The notes beneath the pieces were generated by a model, which was not told the DNA's origin, did no database searches, and was given only the letters and a program-made list of their open reading frames with translations. From MKSF01 sp037190225 (GTDB lineage Bacteria; Bacteroidota; Bacteroidia; Chitinophagales; Chitinophagaceae), in assembly GCA_037190225.1 (NCBI GenBank), contig JBBCJL010000006.1, forward strand, positions 558,001-622,000: DNA of 64,000 nucleotides. Direction: 5' to 3'. Below are positions 8,787-17,694 of this stretch, piece by piece. Positions within the stretch are counted from its first letter, which is position 1. The number at the start of each line of letters is the position of its first letter. Position numbers and translations under genes: made by a program.

Positions 8787-9371
8787 TTAACGGTTATAAG
8801 CCAAATCTGAATTTGAAATCCACTTTCGCAATTTCACATCAAATATAACAAATTTATTCGGAAATTCAATATATGTGTCACTATTTATATTTTCCGTATA
8901 ATATTTTGTTAAATCCCTGTTACGGATCATAGCTTCAAAAAACAGCGGTGTACGGATAGCCAGGAGGCTGTCTGTCATTTTCCAGGTCCTGTACACTTCC
9001 TCATAATAAGTGATCTCACCTGCCGCATTTTTCACCAGCTTCCCGCCTGTGGCCGTTTTCTTAAGATGCAGGCTGGGCGCTATCTTGCTGATCTCGAAAT
9101 ATATGGTATCACCGTTGCCGGCGTAATATTTGTCCAGTTTGATCTTTGAGGCTATCATCCGGTAATCGTTATCGAATTTCAGCTCAAATTTGGTATCCTC
9201 CGTTGCATATTTCGGCAACCTGCCAACATAGCGGGAGATGCTGTATTTAAAATTTCCTGCTTCCGATTCAGATAACACCGATGCAGGGTCATAGTCCGCA
9301 CTTTTTTCTTTGCACGCAGTAAAGAGCAAAGTGAGCGACAATAAATAAAATAAAGGAATGATGTTTTTCAT
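8787..9371 (-). CDS. Hypothetical lipoprotein, third gene of TonB receptor operon
   Basis: 194 residues. The signal peptide ends in the lipobox LFTAC, so the protein should be lipidated at Cys20. The remainder is a soluble, beta-rich-looking domain with many aromatic residues (e.g. KYSISRYVGRLPKYA, YIEFPNKFVIFDVKLRKW) and no motif that I recognise. It starts 73 bases after the beta-helix lipoprotein gene, on the same strand and before the operon terminator, which suggests co-transcription with the receptor. It may be a periplasmic or surface accessory of the uptake system; this is inferred only from position. Confidence 0.8.
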   Translation of the reverse strand: MKNIIPLFYLLSLTLLFTACKEKSADYDPASVLSESEAGNFKYSISRYVGRLPKYATEDTKFELKFDNDYRMIASKIKLDKYYAGNGDTIYFEISKIAPSLHLKKTATGGKLVKNAAGEITYYEEVYRTWKMTDSLLAIRTPLFFEAMIRNRDLTKYYTENINSDTYIEFPNKFVIFDVKLRKWISNSDLAYNR

Positions 9372-9444
9372 ACGGTTCTTTTAAGAGCTCCCGGCTGCCC
9401 TGTACGGGCAGGCGGAAGCTGATGTTATGGTACAGTGCCTGCAA

Positions 9445-10857
9445 TTAGTATTGCGCATTGATAGGATCAAAGTTGGTCCAGCCTTGTGTCCAGTCCTGGG
9501 AACCGAATGCACCGCGGAAAGCAACCGTTTTATCAAAATGAGCGCTCCTGTTAGCCTGGCTGAAGGCAGCATAGGTAAACTTGGCGCCGGAAGCCAGCGT
9601 ACCGCCGGTCACGGCAAAGTTAGGATGTGCAGGATATTTGGTATTGATGGTCTTGCCGAAGAGCTGGCTGGTATTCAGTCCCAGCGCCGTATAAGCGGCA
9701 GCTACCTGGAAGTCATTGCCGGCCTCTACGATATTCTCATTGGCAGTCAGGTAGTTCAGGATATCATCTGCAGTGAAGTCACCATTACCCGATACGGTCT
9801 TATTGGTCTTAGCGTAGAAGATATTGTTGGCAACCTGCGCGTCCCCGTTCTGGTAGTTGGGCAGTACGGTATTCTGGTTCATCCTTACGGCAGTAGGGAA
9901 TCCTACCACTACAGAGTTGAACAGGTTGGCGGCTACCCTTCTTCTCAGGTCCATACCGTATTTGTAGTTACCGGAGTAGGAATTACCGTCCAGGGAAGGT
10001 CCGAGGATCGTGAAGTTGGATACCGTAGCCGTTGTCGGGCGGTCAGTAGCTTCGTTGGTACCGTTGGTATCCCATTCGAAACCGTTGGAGTCAGACTGGT
10101 CGGCATAGCTCGGGTAACGTACGGACAGGCCGAACTGGAGGTTACCGGAGAAGCCGTTATCAATGTCAAAACAGTCATCCCATGTACCGAATACCACAAG
10201 GTATTTACCGTTCACGGCGCCGCCGAACCACTCGATGCCATCGTCACCACCGTAAGATACCTGGATATTTTCAAATTTGGTGCCGCTGCCCACACCACCC
10301 AATGTGATACCGTTGGTCTCATTGTTGGGGGTCAGCTCGATACCTGCGAACTCCACGCGTACATATTGTAAGGAGCCGGAGTTATCGCCGTCATCATTGC
10401 CGCCATATACCACGGCAGGCTCAATGCCTTCGATGGACGGGTTAGGAATGTTCACCTTGGCTTTACCCAGGATCACAAGTCCGCCCCAGTCCCCGCGGTC
10501 CCTGTCTCCTACTTCCTGGTTGGAAGTAAAGACGATAGGCTCTGAAGCGGTACCGTTGGCCATAAGCTTGCCACCCCTGTCAATGATCAGCGTACCTTTG
10601 GATTTTTTCTCACCCAGGATAACAGTACCCGGCTCGATGGTCAGCGTCTGACCGTCTCTTACGAATACTTGGCCAACCAGCATGTATTTTTTATCTTTTG
10701 ACAAAGTACGGCTGGATAATTCCCCGGACAACTGCACGATTTCAGTTGAATCTGTCGGATTGTTACCACCACCATTAGGCTGAGGGTCTTTTTTCTTACA
10801 GGATGCAGCCAGTAATATTGCTGCTAAAGCCGCTACCGAGATTAATTGTTTTTTCAT
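9445..10857 (-). CDS. Surface lipoprotein with parallel beta-helix-like repeats
   Basis: 470 residues with a lipoprotein signal peptide (LLAASCKKKDP, Cys20) followed by a Gly/Asn-rich spacer. The body reads as right-handed beta-helix strands: LTIEPGTVILGEKKSKGTL, then IIDRGGKLMANGTASEPIVF, GGDDGIEWFGGAVNGKYLVV. Proteins of this kind are often labelled 'multidrug transporter' in databases, which the sequence does not support. The gene is 19 bases from the TonB-dependent receptor, so the two probably form an outer-membrane complex in which the lipoprotein captures or caps the ligand. The ligand is unknown. Confidence 0.85.
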   Translation of the reverse strand: MKKQLISVAALAAILLAASCKKKDPQPNGGGNNPTDSTEIVQLSGELSSRTLSKDKKYMLVGQVFVRDGQTLTIEPGTVILGEKKSKGTLIIDRGGKLMANGTASEPIVFTSNQEVGDRDRGDWGGLVILGKAKVNIPNPSIEGIEPAVVYGGNDDGDNSGSLQYVRVEFAGIELTPNNETNGITLGGVGSGTKFENIQVSYGGDDGIEWFGGAVNGKYLVVFGTWDDCFDIDNGFSGNLQFGLSVRYPSYADQSDSNGFEWDTNGTNEATDRPTTATVSNFTILGPSLDGNSYSGNYKYGMDLRRRVAANLFNSVVVGFPTAVRMNQNTVLPNYQNGDAQVANNIFYAKTNKTVSGNGDFTADDILNYLTANENIVEAGNDFQVAAAYTALGLNTSQLFGKTINTKYPAHPNFAVTGGTLASGAKFTYAAFSQANRSAHFDKTVAFRGAFGSQDWTQGWTNFDPINAQY

Positions 10858-10876
10858 ATTGTTTTACTGTTAATGT

Positions 10877-13744
10877 TTAAAATTTATAGGAAAGTGATAA
10901 ACTGTACAGTGTGCCGCGCCTGAATTTGAAAATAGCATCATCCATGCCTTTCATATTGATCGTTCCGTCCCTGTCGGTATCCTGGTAGAACCTGCTTTCA
11001 TAGTTCAGCAGATCCTGGATACCCAGCTTGATGCTCCAGTTGTTTTTGAAAGATTTGCTGACGGTGAGGTCCAGGGCATGTCTCGGCATTTCATATATGG
11101 TAGGGAACAGGGCGCTGCCTACCGCAAAAATCCTTTTTCCGAAAATATTGTAGGAAGTATTTACCTGTAATCCGGACTTCTTGTCGTTATAGCTCAGGGT
11201 AGCATTGATGATGTACGGAGATTGTCCCTGCAAGGCCCTTTTCGTCTCCTGCCCGGTAACTGCGTTCTCACCGTAATCCACCTGCGACTGGATATATGCG
11301 GCATTCACATTGGCGCTGAGCTTGTCCACAAAGCCGGAACGGGTCATACCTTCGAAGGATTTCCTGAATTCCAGCTCCAGGCCCCGGCTGTAAGAGCTGG
11401 CAGCGTTCTGGTAAGAGAAGGCCGGCGATTCGGAGCGGATCAGGATCAGGGTTTCAATAGGATTGGTAAAGTGCTTGTAGAATGCGCCGATGCTGATAGC
11501 CTCTCCTTTTCTCGGGTATATTTCATATCTCAGGTCGAAGTTGTCTATGTTGGCCGTTTTCAGGTCAGGGTTACCGTATTTTTCAGCATCGAACTGGTAA
11601 TCGTAGAAGAGGAACGGGGCCAGCTCCCTGAATTCAGGCCTGTTGACCGCCCTGTAGTAGGCGAATCTCAGCTTGGTCTTCTCAGTGAGGTTATAATCCG
11701 AGTTTAAGAAGCCTAAAGGGGACAATACGGGATTGTTCACATTGATCTCACCGCCCGCATCATTCGATGTGTTCAGCTTCAGCACGTTGTATTCCACCCT
11801 TACACCGCCTGACAGCGTCAGCTTGCCCAGGGGCAGTACCAGCCCGGCATATCCTGCCGTCAGGAAGTTGCTGGCGGTATAGCTGTCTGAGGCCCTGGTG
11901 CCTTCTTCCATCAGGAAGCCGTCCGTGGTCTTCATATTATCGTTGGAGAATATCCTGTCCAGGCTTTGCCTTTCCAGCTGCTGCAATACTTCCAGGGAAG
12001 AGCTGCCGGGGTAGATATAGGAGAAGTAACGGGTATCGAAGCTCCGCATCCTGTAATCCAGCATATAGCCGATCTTGAGCTGTGCCGGGTGCGGCTTGTC
12101 ATTCAGGTCCAGGATGTAATTAAGGCTGTGGTTGAAGCCGGTTTCATTCAGCTTGCTGAAGAACCTGCCCGCATCATACAGGTTGGAGGACGGCGGCAGG
12201 ATCATCCGCATCTCTCCTGACCCTTCGGCGGTTTCTATCATACGGAATCTTCTCAGGTCCGGCTGGTCCTCAAAAAGGTAGTTCATACCCAGTACCCAGT
12301 TCAGCCTGGCCGTTTTCTTGGCTATGTTGTGATCGTGAGTGCCTTCCAGCTGCCCGCTGTAGATGGACCTGCTGCGGTACTGGTACAGGTAGTTGCGCCT
12401 GTCCAGGCCCACCTGCTGTATATAGTCCTCACCATTCCTGATGACCGTGATATTTTCACCGATCTGGTTAAAGAGGTTACGGAATTCTATTTTGTTCCTG
12501 CTGTTGAGCCTGAAAGACCAGTTGCTGATAACGCCTATCTTGTTCTCTTTTTCATTATAGTTATCGCTGTACTGGAATCTTTTGGTCGCTTCCGGCTGCC
12601 CGGCGCCCAGCTCCAGGTAGCGGGAGAAGCTTTTATCATAGGTCAGGAACGACTGGCTGTAGTTGATGGCATTGATGGTATTGACCTGCACGCCGTTGAT
12701 AAAGAACCTGCGCGCCAGGTTGAATCCTGCGCTTACATCCGGCATAGCGGTATGCGTGGCAGGTGCAAAGTTGTTCTGCAGGGTCTTCGCGGCGTCCACG
12801 CGCTTCTGGGACCTGTTAGGCAATGTCCGCAGGTTTTCCGACGGGAATGCGCCAGGCATCTGGCGGTAACCGTTATCAAAGCCCAGGGCATCCGTACCGG
12901 AGCCTTTGGACTGGATATAATCGCCCCCGGTAGTACCGGTGCGGTAGCCGAAAGAAAGGTTGACGGAGGTCAGGTGATCCTCGTTGGCATTGGCTGTATA
13001 TACTTTGATAAGACCGCCCGCAAAGTCACCGGTATTTTCCGGCGCTCCTGATTTGTAGATCAGCATCCGGTCCAGCACATTGCTCGGTATCAGGTCGAAG
13101 GAGAAGGTCCTCTTATCCACTTCCGTGCTCGGTGCAATGGAATTGTTCAGCAGCACCTGGTTATAGCGTTCAGGAATGCCTCTTACCATCACGAACCTTC
13201 CGTCTACCACGGTGATGCCGGGGATACGGCTCATGACCTGTGCGGCATTCTTATCCTGTGAGTTTTTGATCTGTTCCTGGGAGATACCGTTGGCTACCTG
13301 GGAGCTCAGTCTCGTTTCCTCAATAAGGGCGTCTACGGTATTGGTATTTTTAGCGGAGGTAAACCTTACTTCATCCAGCACCCCGGCCATCTTTTCCTTT
13401 TCGGCCACCGGGGCAGTAATGTAGAGCGTCAGCGCTACCGTATCACCGTTCTTTACCCGGATATTTTCATAGGTCCTGGATTGATAGTCATCCCCTGTTA
13501 CCACCAGCCTGTAATTACCTTCCAGCAGGTTGGTGATTATAAAGCTGCCGTCAGCATCGCTCATGGTAATCTGTTTCTGGGGACCCACTGCTTCTACATC
13601 CACCAGCGCACCCGCCTGCAGCAGGCTGTCGATCACCTGCCCTTTAATGACACCTGTCTGGGCATTGAGCTCCTGCGCCTGGAGGAACGGAAGGATCAAA
13701 AATAAGGGGATATTTTTCAGAAGCAGCCTGGATGTTTTTTTCAT
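10877..13744 (-). CDS. TonB-dependent receptor with N-terminal CarboxypepD_reg-like domain
   Basis: 955 residues from ATG 13744 (an ATG six codons upstream is possible). A signal peptide ending near LNAQ precedes a carboxypeptidase-regulatory-like domain (IKGQVIDSLLQAGALVDVEA...), then a plug domain (RLSSQVANGISQEQIKNSQDKN, IPGITVVDGRFVMVRGIPERYNQVLLNNS) and a long C-terminal beta-barrel ending in an aromatic-terminated strand (LYSLSLSYKF). No SusD-like partner follows; instead a beta-helix lipoprotein does, so this is not a SusCD pair. It should energise uptake of an unidentified ligand across the outer membrane through TonB-ExbBD. First gene of a three-gene leftward operon. Confidence 0.93.
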   Translation of the reverse strand: MKKTSRLLLKNIPLFLILPFLQAQELNAQTGVIKGQVIDSLLQAGALVDVEAVGPQKQITMSDADGSFIITNLLEGNYRLVVTGDDYQSRTYENIRVKNGDTVALTLYITAPVAEKEKMAGVLDEVRFTSAKNTNTVDALIEETRLSSQVANGISQEQIKNSQDKNAAQVMSRIPGITVVDGRFVMVRGIPERYNQVLLNNSIAPSTEVDKRTFSFDLIPSNVLDRMLIYKSGAPENTGDFAGGLIKVYTANANEDHLTSVNLSFGYRTGTTGGDYIQSKGSGTDALGFDNGYRQMPGAFPSENLRTLPNRSQKRVDAAKTLQNNFAPATHTAMPDVSAGFNLARRFFINGVQVNTINAINYSQSFLTYDKSFSRYLELGAGQPEATKRFQYSDNYNEKENKIGVISNWSFRLNSRNKIEFRNLFNQIGENITVIRNGEDYIQQVGLDRRNYLYQYRSRSIYSGQLEGTHDHNIAKKTARLNWVLGMNYLFEDQPDLRRFRMIETAEGSGEMRMILPPSSNLYDAGRFFSKLNETGFNHSLNYILDLNDKPHPAQLKIGYMLDYRMRSFDTRYFSYIYPGSSSLEVLQQLERQSLDRIFSNDNMKTTDGFLMEEGTRASDSYTASNFLTAGYAGLVLPLGKLTLSGGVRVEYNVLKLNTSNDAGGEINVNNPVLSPLGFLNSDYNLTEKTKLRFAYYRAVNRPEFRELAPFLFYDYQFDAEKYGNPDLKTANIDNFDLRYEIYPRKGEAISIGAFYKHFTNPIETLILIRSESPAFSYQNAASSYSRGLELEFRKSFEGMTRSGFVDKLSANVNAAYIQSQVDYGENAVTGQETKRALQGQSPYIINATLSYNDKKSGLQVNTSYNIFGKRIFAVGSALFPTIYEMPRHALDLTVSKSFKNNWSIKLGIQDLLNYESRFYQDTDRDGTINMKGMDDAIFKFRRGTLYSLSLSYKF

Positions 13745-13814
13745 ATAATTCTTATTATGCAATGCTTTTTAATTTCACTGCAAAACTCCACACCTAATAT
13801 TAACCCAGGATGAA

Positions 13815-13829
13815 TGTAACGTTATGTAA
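13815..13829 (-). promoter_or_regulatory. Direct repeat upstream of TonB receptor operon, candidate activator site
   Basis: Minus strand TTACATAACGTTACA: two TTACA half-sites exactly 10 bases apart, about one helical turn. They lie about 30-45 bases upstream of a GTTTTGC sequence (13780-13786) that could be the -7 element, the usual place for an OmpR/PhoB-type activator. The spacing is seen; the regulator is inferred. Confidence 0.3.
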
Positions 13830-14121
13830 ACCTTACGCCAGTATTACTAAATTATTATGCCGCATAACCCGTTAATTATGAGGCATTACAGCCTGTAGCA
13901 ACAGCTTTCCCGTCAGAGTAACCCGGCTTCAGGAAACAAGCGGAAGGCCTTGCGCCCGGCATGACGGCTTGGGAGAAGTGTCATCCCTGCTATAGCAAAA
14001 CGGTACTATCTGAAAAAGCATTTTATAGGACAATATTCGTCCCATCCCCCGGATACCCGGCGACACAGTGACAGTGATTCCGGCAACCGGTTATCTATAC
14101 AGATAGATAAAGTAATTCCCT

Positions 14122-14129
14122 TACCTTTG
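14122..14129 (+). promoter_or_regulatory. -7 promoter element of gldC
   Basis: TACCTTTG is a perfect TAnnTTTG match 17 bases before the gldC ATG, implying a very short leader. No clear -33 TTTG is seen at the usual distance. Confidence 0.5.
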
Positions 14130-14146
14130 CACATATTTACAATTTT

Positions 14147-14503
14147 ATGACAAAGCACTCCATAACAATAAATGTATTGCTGGATAACCAGAACCTGCCG
14201 GAACATATAGACTGGAACGCTACCGGCAGCGCTGAAGCTACACCCCAGCAGGCCAAGGCTTTTATGGCCTCATTCTGGGATCCCAAAGAGCGTACTGCGC
14301 TCCGTATGGACCTCTGGACCAAAAAGATGATGGTGGACGAAATGAACGATTTCTTTTTCCAGACGCTGATGACCATGGCCGATACTTATGTCAGGGCGAC
14401 ACGTAATGAAGACCTGTCCGATGAGCTGAAGGAATTTGCCAGGAGCTTCCGGAAAAAAGCGGAAGAAAAGCTGATGGAAGATAATAAGGATGTATCTCAA
14501 TAA
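14147..14503 (+). CDS. gldC: Gliding motility protein GldC
   Basis: 118 residues, close to the length of Flavobacterium GldC. The diagnostic core RMDLWTKKMMVDEMNDFFFQTLMTMADTY is shared with that protein, where the block reads RMDLWTK-MPVDEM-FFHQTL-SM-DT. GldC is a soluble cytoplasmic protein needed for normal gliding and probably linked to the GldB/T9SS machinery; its biochemical role is not known. It is a monocistronic unit here with a short leader and its own strong terminator. The presence of gldC does not itself prove that the host glides. Confidence 0.93.
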   Translation: MTKHSITINVLLDNQNLPEHIDWNATGSAEATPQQAKAFMASFWDPKERTALRMDLWTKKMMVDEMNDFFFQTLMTMADTYVRATRNEDLSDELKEFARSFRKKAEEKLMEDNKDVSQ

Positions 14504-14523
14504 AGTCTAGCCGCTGGGCGCAT

Positions 14524-14558
14524 AAAAAATCACCTGATTTAAGATCAGGTGATTTTTT
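14524..14558. terminator. Bidirectional terminator after gldC
   Basis: A 15-bp perfect stem (AAAAAATCACCTGAT and complement) around a five-base loop, with A and T runs at the ends, between converging genes. Confidence 0.88.
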
Positions 14559-14616
14559 ATATATGATCTGTCCGGTATGGCAACGGCAGGCAGTATTGAT
14601 CCTGCACAACCCGGAC

Positions 14617-15150
14617 CTATCTTCTGTGCTGCTGGTGACGGCCGTTATCATGCCTTCCCTGCTGATGCCTGTTATCCCGGTGCTCCATCCGGCCGGCAGT
14701 CCGGTGCTGGCTCCTGCCCTGCGGCTCACGACGGATGTCATGACGCGGACGTTGTCCGTGATGTGCGCCGTAATCTCTCAACATACGCTGGTTGCGGTGG
14801 CCCCTGTAATGCCCGTAATCCCTCATATGCACATGATTGTAACGGTAGGGATTATGCTGGTTCACTACTACCTTATAGGTACGGTACATGTCTACTCGTC
14901 CGAAACGTGCCGGCAGCACCCTGGCATGCATCCACCGCTGCCCGTTGAGGTAAATATACTGACGGCTCATGACATCATAATAGACATTGTATTCGGGTAT
15001 ATAATAATACTGCACATAATCGTACCCGGCGGGTCCCCACGTTGGCTGACTGCCTATATTCACATTTACAGAAACCTGTGCCCGGGCATCCTGTGCCGTA
15101 AAATTCATAATACCCAATGCTATAACTGCCGCAATGATGATCTTTTTCAT
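14617..15150 (-). CDS. Secreted His/Arg-rich hypothetical protein
   Basis: 177 residues. A signal peptide ends at DARAQ (about residue 25). Residues 26-100 form a Tyr-rich, probably beta domain (WGPAGYDYVQYYYIPEYNVYYD, YIYLNGQRWMHARVLPARF, YRTYKVVVNQHNPY) that recurs in Bacteroidota secreted proteins. From about residue 105 to the end the chain is disordered and extremely rich in His, Arg, Gln and Gly. The tail might bind metal or nucleic acid; this is inferred from composition only. No cysteine or transmembrane segment occurs after the signal peptide. It stands alone. Confidence 0.82.
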   Translation of the reverse strand: MKKIIIAAVIALGIMNFTAQDARAQVSVNVNIGSQPTWGPAGYDYVQYYYIPEYNVYYDVMSRQYIYLNGQRWMHARVLPARFGRVDMYRTYKVVVNQHNPYRYNHVHMRDYGHYRGHRNQRMLRDYGAHHGQRPRHDIRREPQGRSQHRTAGRMEHRDNRHQQGRHDNGRHQQHRR

Positions 15151-15290
15151 AATATCTGCATTTTAAAAAATGAATAATAGTTGTATTCCTGTAAACTAAA
15201 ATTGGTACGTAGCAATTATGTTGTTTATAGTATAATAGACCCGGCACTGTCACCTTAGTTTAAAATGCAGACGATTTTTTATGGGTACAA

Positions 15291-16592
15291 TCAGGCATTC
15301 AGGCGCTGCAATACTCTTTGGAATTCTGCTGTGATAGCCTCATTACAGAGATTCCCGATGCTGCCTTCATGCGTATGCCTTATATCACCCTTATATTCAA
15401 AAGCACCTTCCGATATCTGCCGGGCTACCTGCCCGTACGCATCCCTGAAGGGCATGCCTTCCGCCACCAGCCTGTTAAGGACTTCCACGCTGAACAGGTA
15501 TTTATACCGTTCGTCTTCAAAAATATGATCCGCTATACGAACGCCTGACAGCATCAGCCGCATCATCTCCAGGCATTGCAGCAGCTCCCGGATGGCAGGG
15601 AACATGATCTCCTTGGTGAGCTGCAGCTCCCTGTGATAGCCGGAAGGCAGGTTGGTGAGCAGCAGGTTCAGCTCGTTGGGGAGGGCCTGCAGCCGGTTAC
15701 ATTTGCCGCGTATCAGCTCCAGGACATCCGGGTTCTTTTTATGAGGCATGATGCTGCTGCCTGTAGTGAGCTGTTCGGGGAAAGAGATAAACCCGAAGTT
15801 CTGGCTGTTGAACAGACAGCAGTCCATAGCCAGCCTGCTTAAGGTAGCCGCCACGGACGCCACGGCCATACTGAGAAATTTTTCCGTTTTTCCCCGGCTC
15901 ATCTGCGCGTAGATACTGTTCCAGTGCAATGTCCGGAACCCCAGAAGCTCTGTTGTCCTTTTCCTGCTGATCGGGAACGAAGAGCCGTAGCCGGCCCCGC
16001 TGCCTAAAGGATTCTTATTGCATATCTCATACGCTACGGCCAGCAACGCCAGGTCATCCGTAAGGCTCTCGGCATAAGCGCCCAGCCATAAACCCGCAGA
16101 GGAAGGCATGGCAACCTGCAGATGCGTATAGCCGGGGATCAATATATCTTTATACCGGTCGCTGAGAGTGACCAGCAGCCCGAAAAGCTGCTGTATTTCT
16201 TTTTTGATGTCCTGGCAGGCATCCTTCAGATACAGCTTGATGTCTACCGCCACCTGGTCGTTACGGCTCCTGCCGCTGTGGATCATTTTACCAGCATCAC
16301 CTATCCTTTCGGTCAGCAAAAGCTCTACCTGCGAATGAATATCCTCCACACCCGGACGGATGCGGAAACGGCCCTGCTCTATTTCACCGGCGATCTCCCG
16401 CAGGCCCTCTATGGCCGCCGCCGACTGCTCCGCGCTCATCAGTCCGCATTCCCCCAGCATGGTCACATGTGCCACAGAGCCCTGTACATCATATTTTGCC
16501 AGTAATATATCAAATTCGGGATCCCTGCCTACCGTAAATTGCTCTACCAGCTCCGACAGGTCCGAATGCTCTTTTTGCCATAATTTTTTCAT
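15291..16592 (-). CDS. argH: Argininosuccinate lyase
   Basis: 433 residues from ATG 16592; in-frame sequence further upstream overlaps argE and is not used. Cleaves argininosuccinate to arginine and fumarate, the last step of arginine synthesis. The fumarase/aspartase superfamily signature GSSIMPHKKNPDVLELIRG is intact, as are SRNDQVAVDIKLYLKD and GYTHLQVAMPSSAG. It is the last gene of the arginine operon and starts one base after the argE stop codon, so translation is probably coupled. Confidence 0.97.
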   Translation of the reverse strand: MKKLWQKEHSDLSELVEQFTVGRDPEFDILLAKYDVQGSVAHVTMLGECGLMSAEQSAAAIEGLREIAGEIEQGRFRIRPGVEDIHSQVELLLTERIGDAGKMIHSGRSRNDQVAVDIKLYLKDACQDIKKEIQQLFGLLVTLSDRYKDILIPGYTHLQVAMPSSAGLWLGAYAESLTDDLALLAVAYEICNKNPLGSGAGYGSSFPISRKRTTELLGFRTLHWNSIYAQMSRGKTEKFLSMAVASVAATLSRLAMDCCLFNSQNFGFISFPEQLTTGSSIMPHKKNPDVLELIRGKCNRLQALPNELNLLLTNLPSGYHRELQLTKEIMFPAIRELLQCLEMMRLMLSGVRIADHIFEDERYKYLFSVEVLNRLVAEGMPFRDAYGQVARQISEGAFEYKGDIRHTHEGSIGNLCNEAITAEFQRVLQRLNA

Positions 16593-16593
16593 A

Positions 16594-17694
16594 TCAGAAA
16601 GTAACGTTTTGTAGTAATTGAATATAATCCGTAATACCCTGCCTGATCTCCGAAAGATGTATATACTCATCGGCAGTATGGCTCCGCGCACTGTCCCCCG
16701 GGCCCATTTTAAGGGTAGGGAACGGCAGCAGCGCCTTATCACTGAGCGTGGGAGAGCCAAAGACCTGCCTGTTCATTTGCAGCCCGGCACATACCAGCGG
16801 GTGTTCCGGGTCGATAGCTGAAGCCCGGAGCCGCATACTCCGGGGAACGAGCCGGCTGCGGAGCTGCTGTTGCAGGTAGCTGAAGAGCGCTTCCGGGCTA
16901 TAGCATTCATTGTAGCGGACATCTATTACAAAATGGCAACCGGAAGGCACCACGTTATGCTGCCTGTTGTCCGTGCTGATGACCGTCACGGTCATTTTTA
17001 CCGGCCCGGTAAGCGGGCTTACCTTTTCCATCCGCAGCTGCTGCAGAAAAGCAATGTCCTGCAAAGCTATATAGATAGCATTGACACCTTCGTCCCTGGC
17101 GGCGTGACCGGACCTACCTTCCGACCAGGCGTCTATCACCAGCAGCCCCTTCTCTGCCACCGCCAGCTGCAGCTGTGTCGGCTCTCCCACGATACCGCAC
17201 CAGCTGCTGTAATCCGCCGTCCCGCAGAAAGCCTGGAAAACATGGCTTTTAAATACAGCTTCCACACCGCCGGAGCCACTTATTTCCTCTTCTGCCGTGG
17301 CAGCCATTACCAGGTTGAAAGGAAGCCCCTGACGCGGCCAGAAGTACAGGAAAGCTGCCAGCAGCGCAACCAGGCTCGCACCGGCGTCATTGCTGCCCAG
17401 ACCGAAGAGTACATCGTTTTCTATCACCGCACCGAAAGGGTCCCGGGTATAGCCGCTGTCAGGCCTTACCGTATCATGATGGGAATTCAGGACAATCACC
17501 GGCTTCCCGGCATCATAATGTTTATTTTTCGCGATAATATTATGTCCTATACGGATATGAGGTATATGGCGGTCTTGCAGGAAGCCTGCTATAAGCGCTG
17601 CTGTTCCCGCCTCTTCTTTACTGAAAGAAGGCGTACGGATCAATTGCTGGAGCAACAGTACCGCGTCAGACTGTAATAATGAAAGTGCTGTCAT
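16594..17694 (-). CDS. argE: M20 deacylase of the arginine operon (ArgE-like)
   Basis: 366 residues from ATG 17694, which overlaps the argB stop as ATGA. M20 family metallopeptidase: metal ligands and catalytic residues in LNSHHDTVRPDS (His72, Asp74), GSNDAGASL, AATAEEEISGSGG and a C-terminal His in SARSHTADEYI. In pathways that carbamoylate an acylated ornithine, this enzyme removes the acyl group from N-acylcitrulline. Since the adjacent carbamoyltransferase looks specific for the succinyl form, the likely substrate is N-succinylcitrulline; the sequence of this protein alone does not decide between acetyl and succinyl. Confidence 0.92.
   Translation of the reverse strand: MTALSLLQSDAVLLLQQLIRTPSFSKEEAGTAALIAGFLQDRHIPHIRIGHNIIAKNKHYDAGKPVIVLNSHHDTVRPDSGYTRDPFGAVIENDVLFGLGSNDAGASLVALLAAFLYFWPRQGLPFNLVMAATAEEEISGSGGVEAVFKSHVFQAFCGTADYSSWCGIVGEPTQLQLAVAEKGLLVIDAWSEGRSGHAARDEGVNAIYIALQDIAFLQQLRMEKVSPLTGPVKMTVTVISTDNRQHNVVPSGCHFVIDVRYNECYSPEALFSYLQQQLRSRLVPRSMRLRASAIDPEHPLVCAGLQMNRQVFGSPTLSDKALLPFPTLKMGPGDSARSHTADEYIHLSEIRQGITDYIQLLQNVTF

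Larger units (their letters stand above)
13745..14146. other. Intergenic region between TonB receptor operon and gldC
   Basis: About 400 bases between divergent genes. It holds the candidate direct-repeat operator for the leftward operon and the gldC -7 element. The rest shows no ORF with family resemblance and no strong hairpin. Confidence 0.6.
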
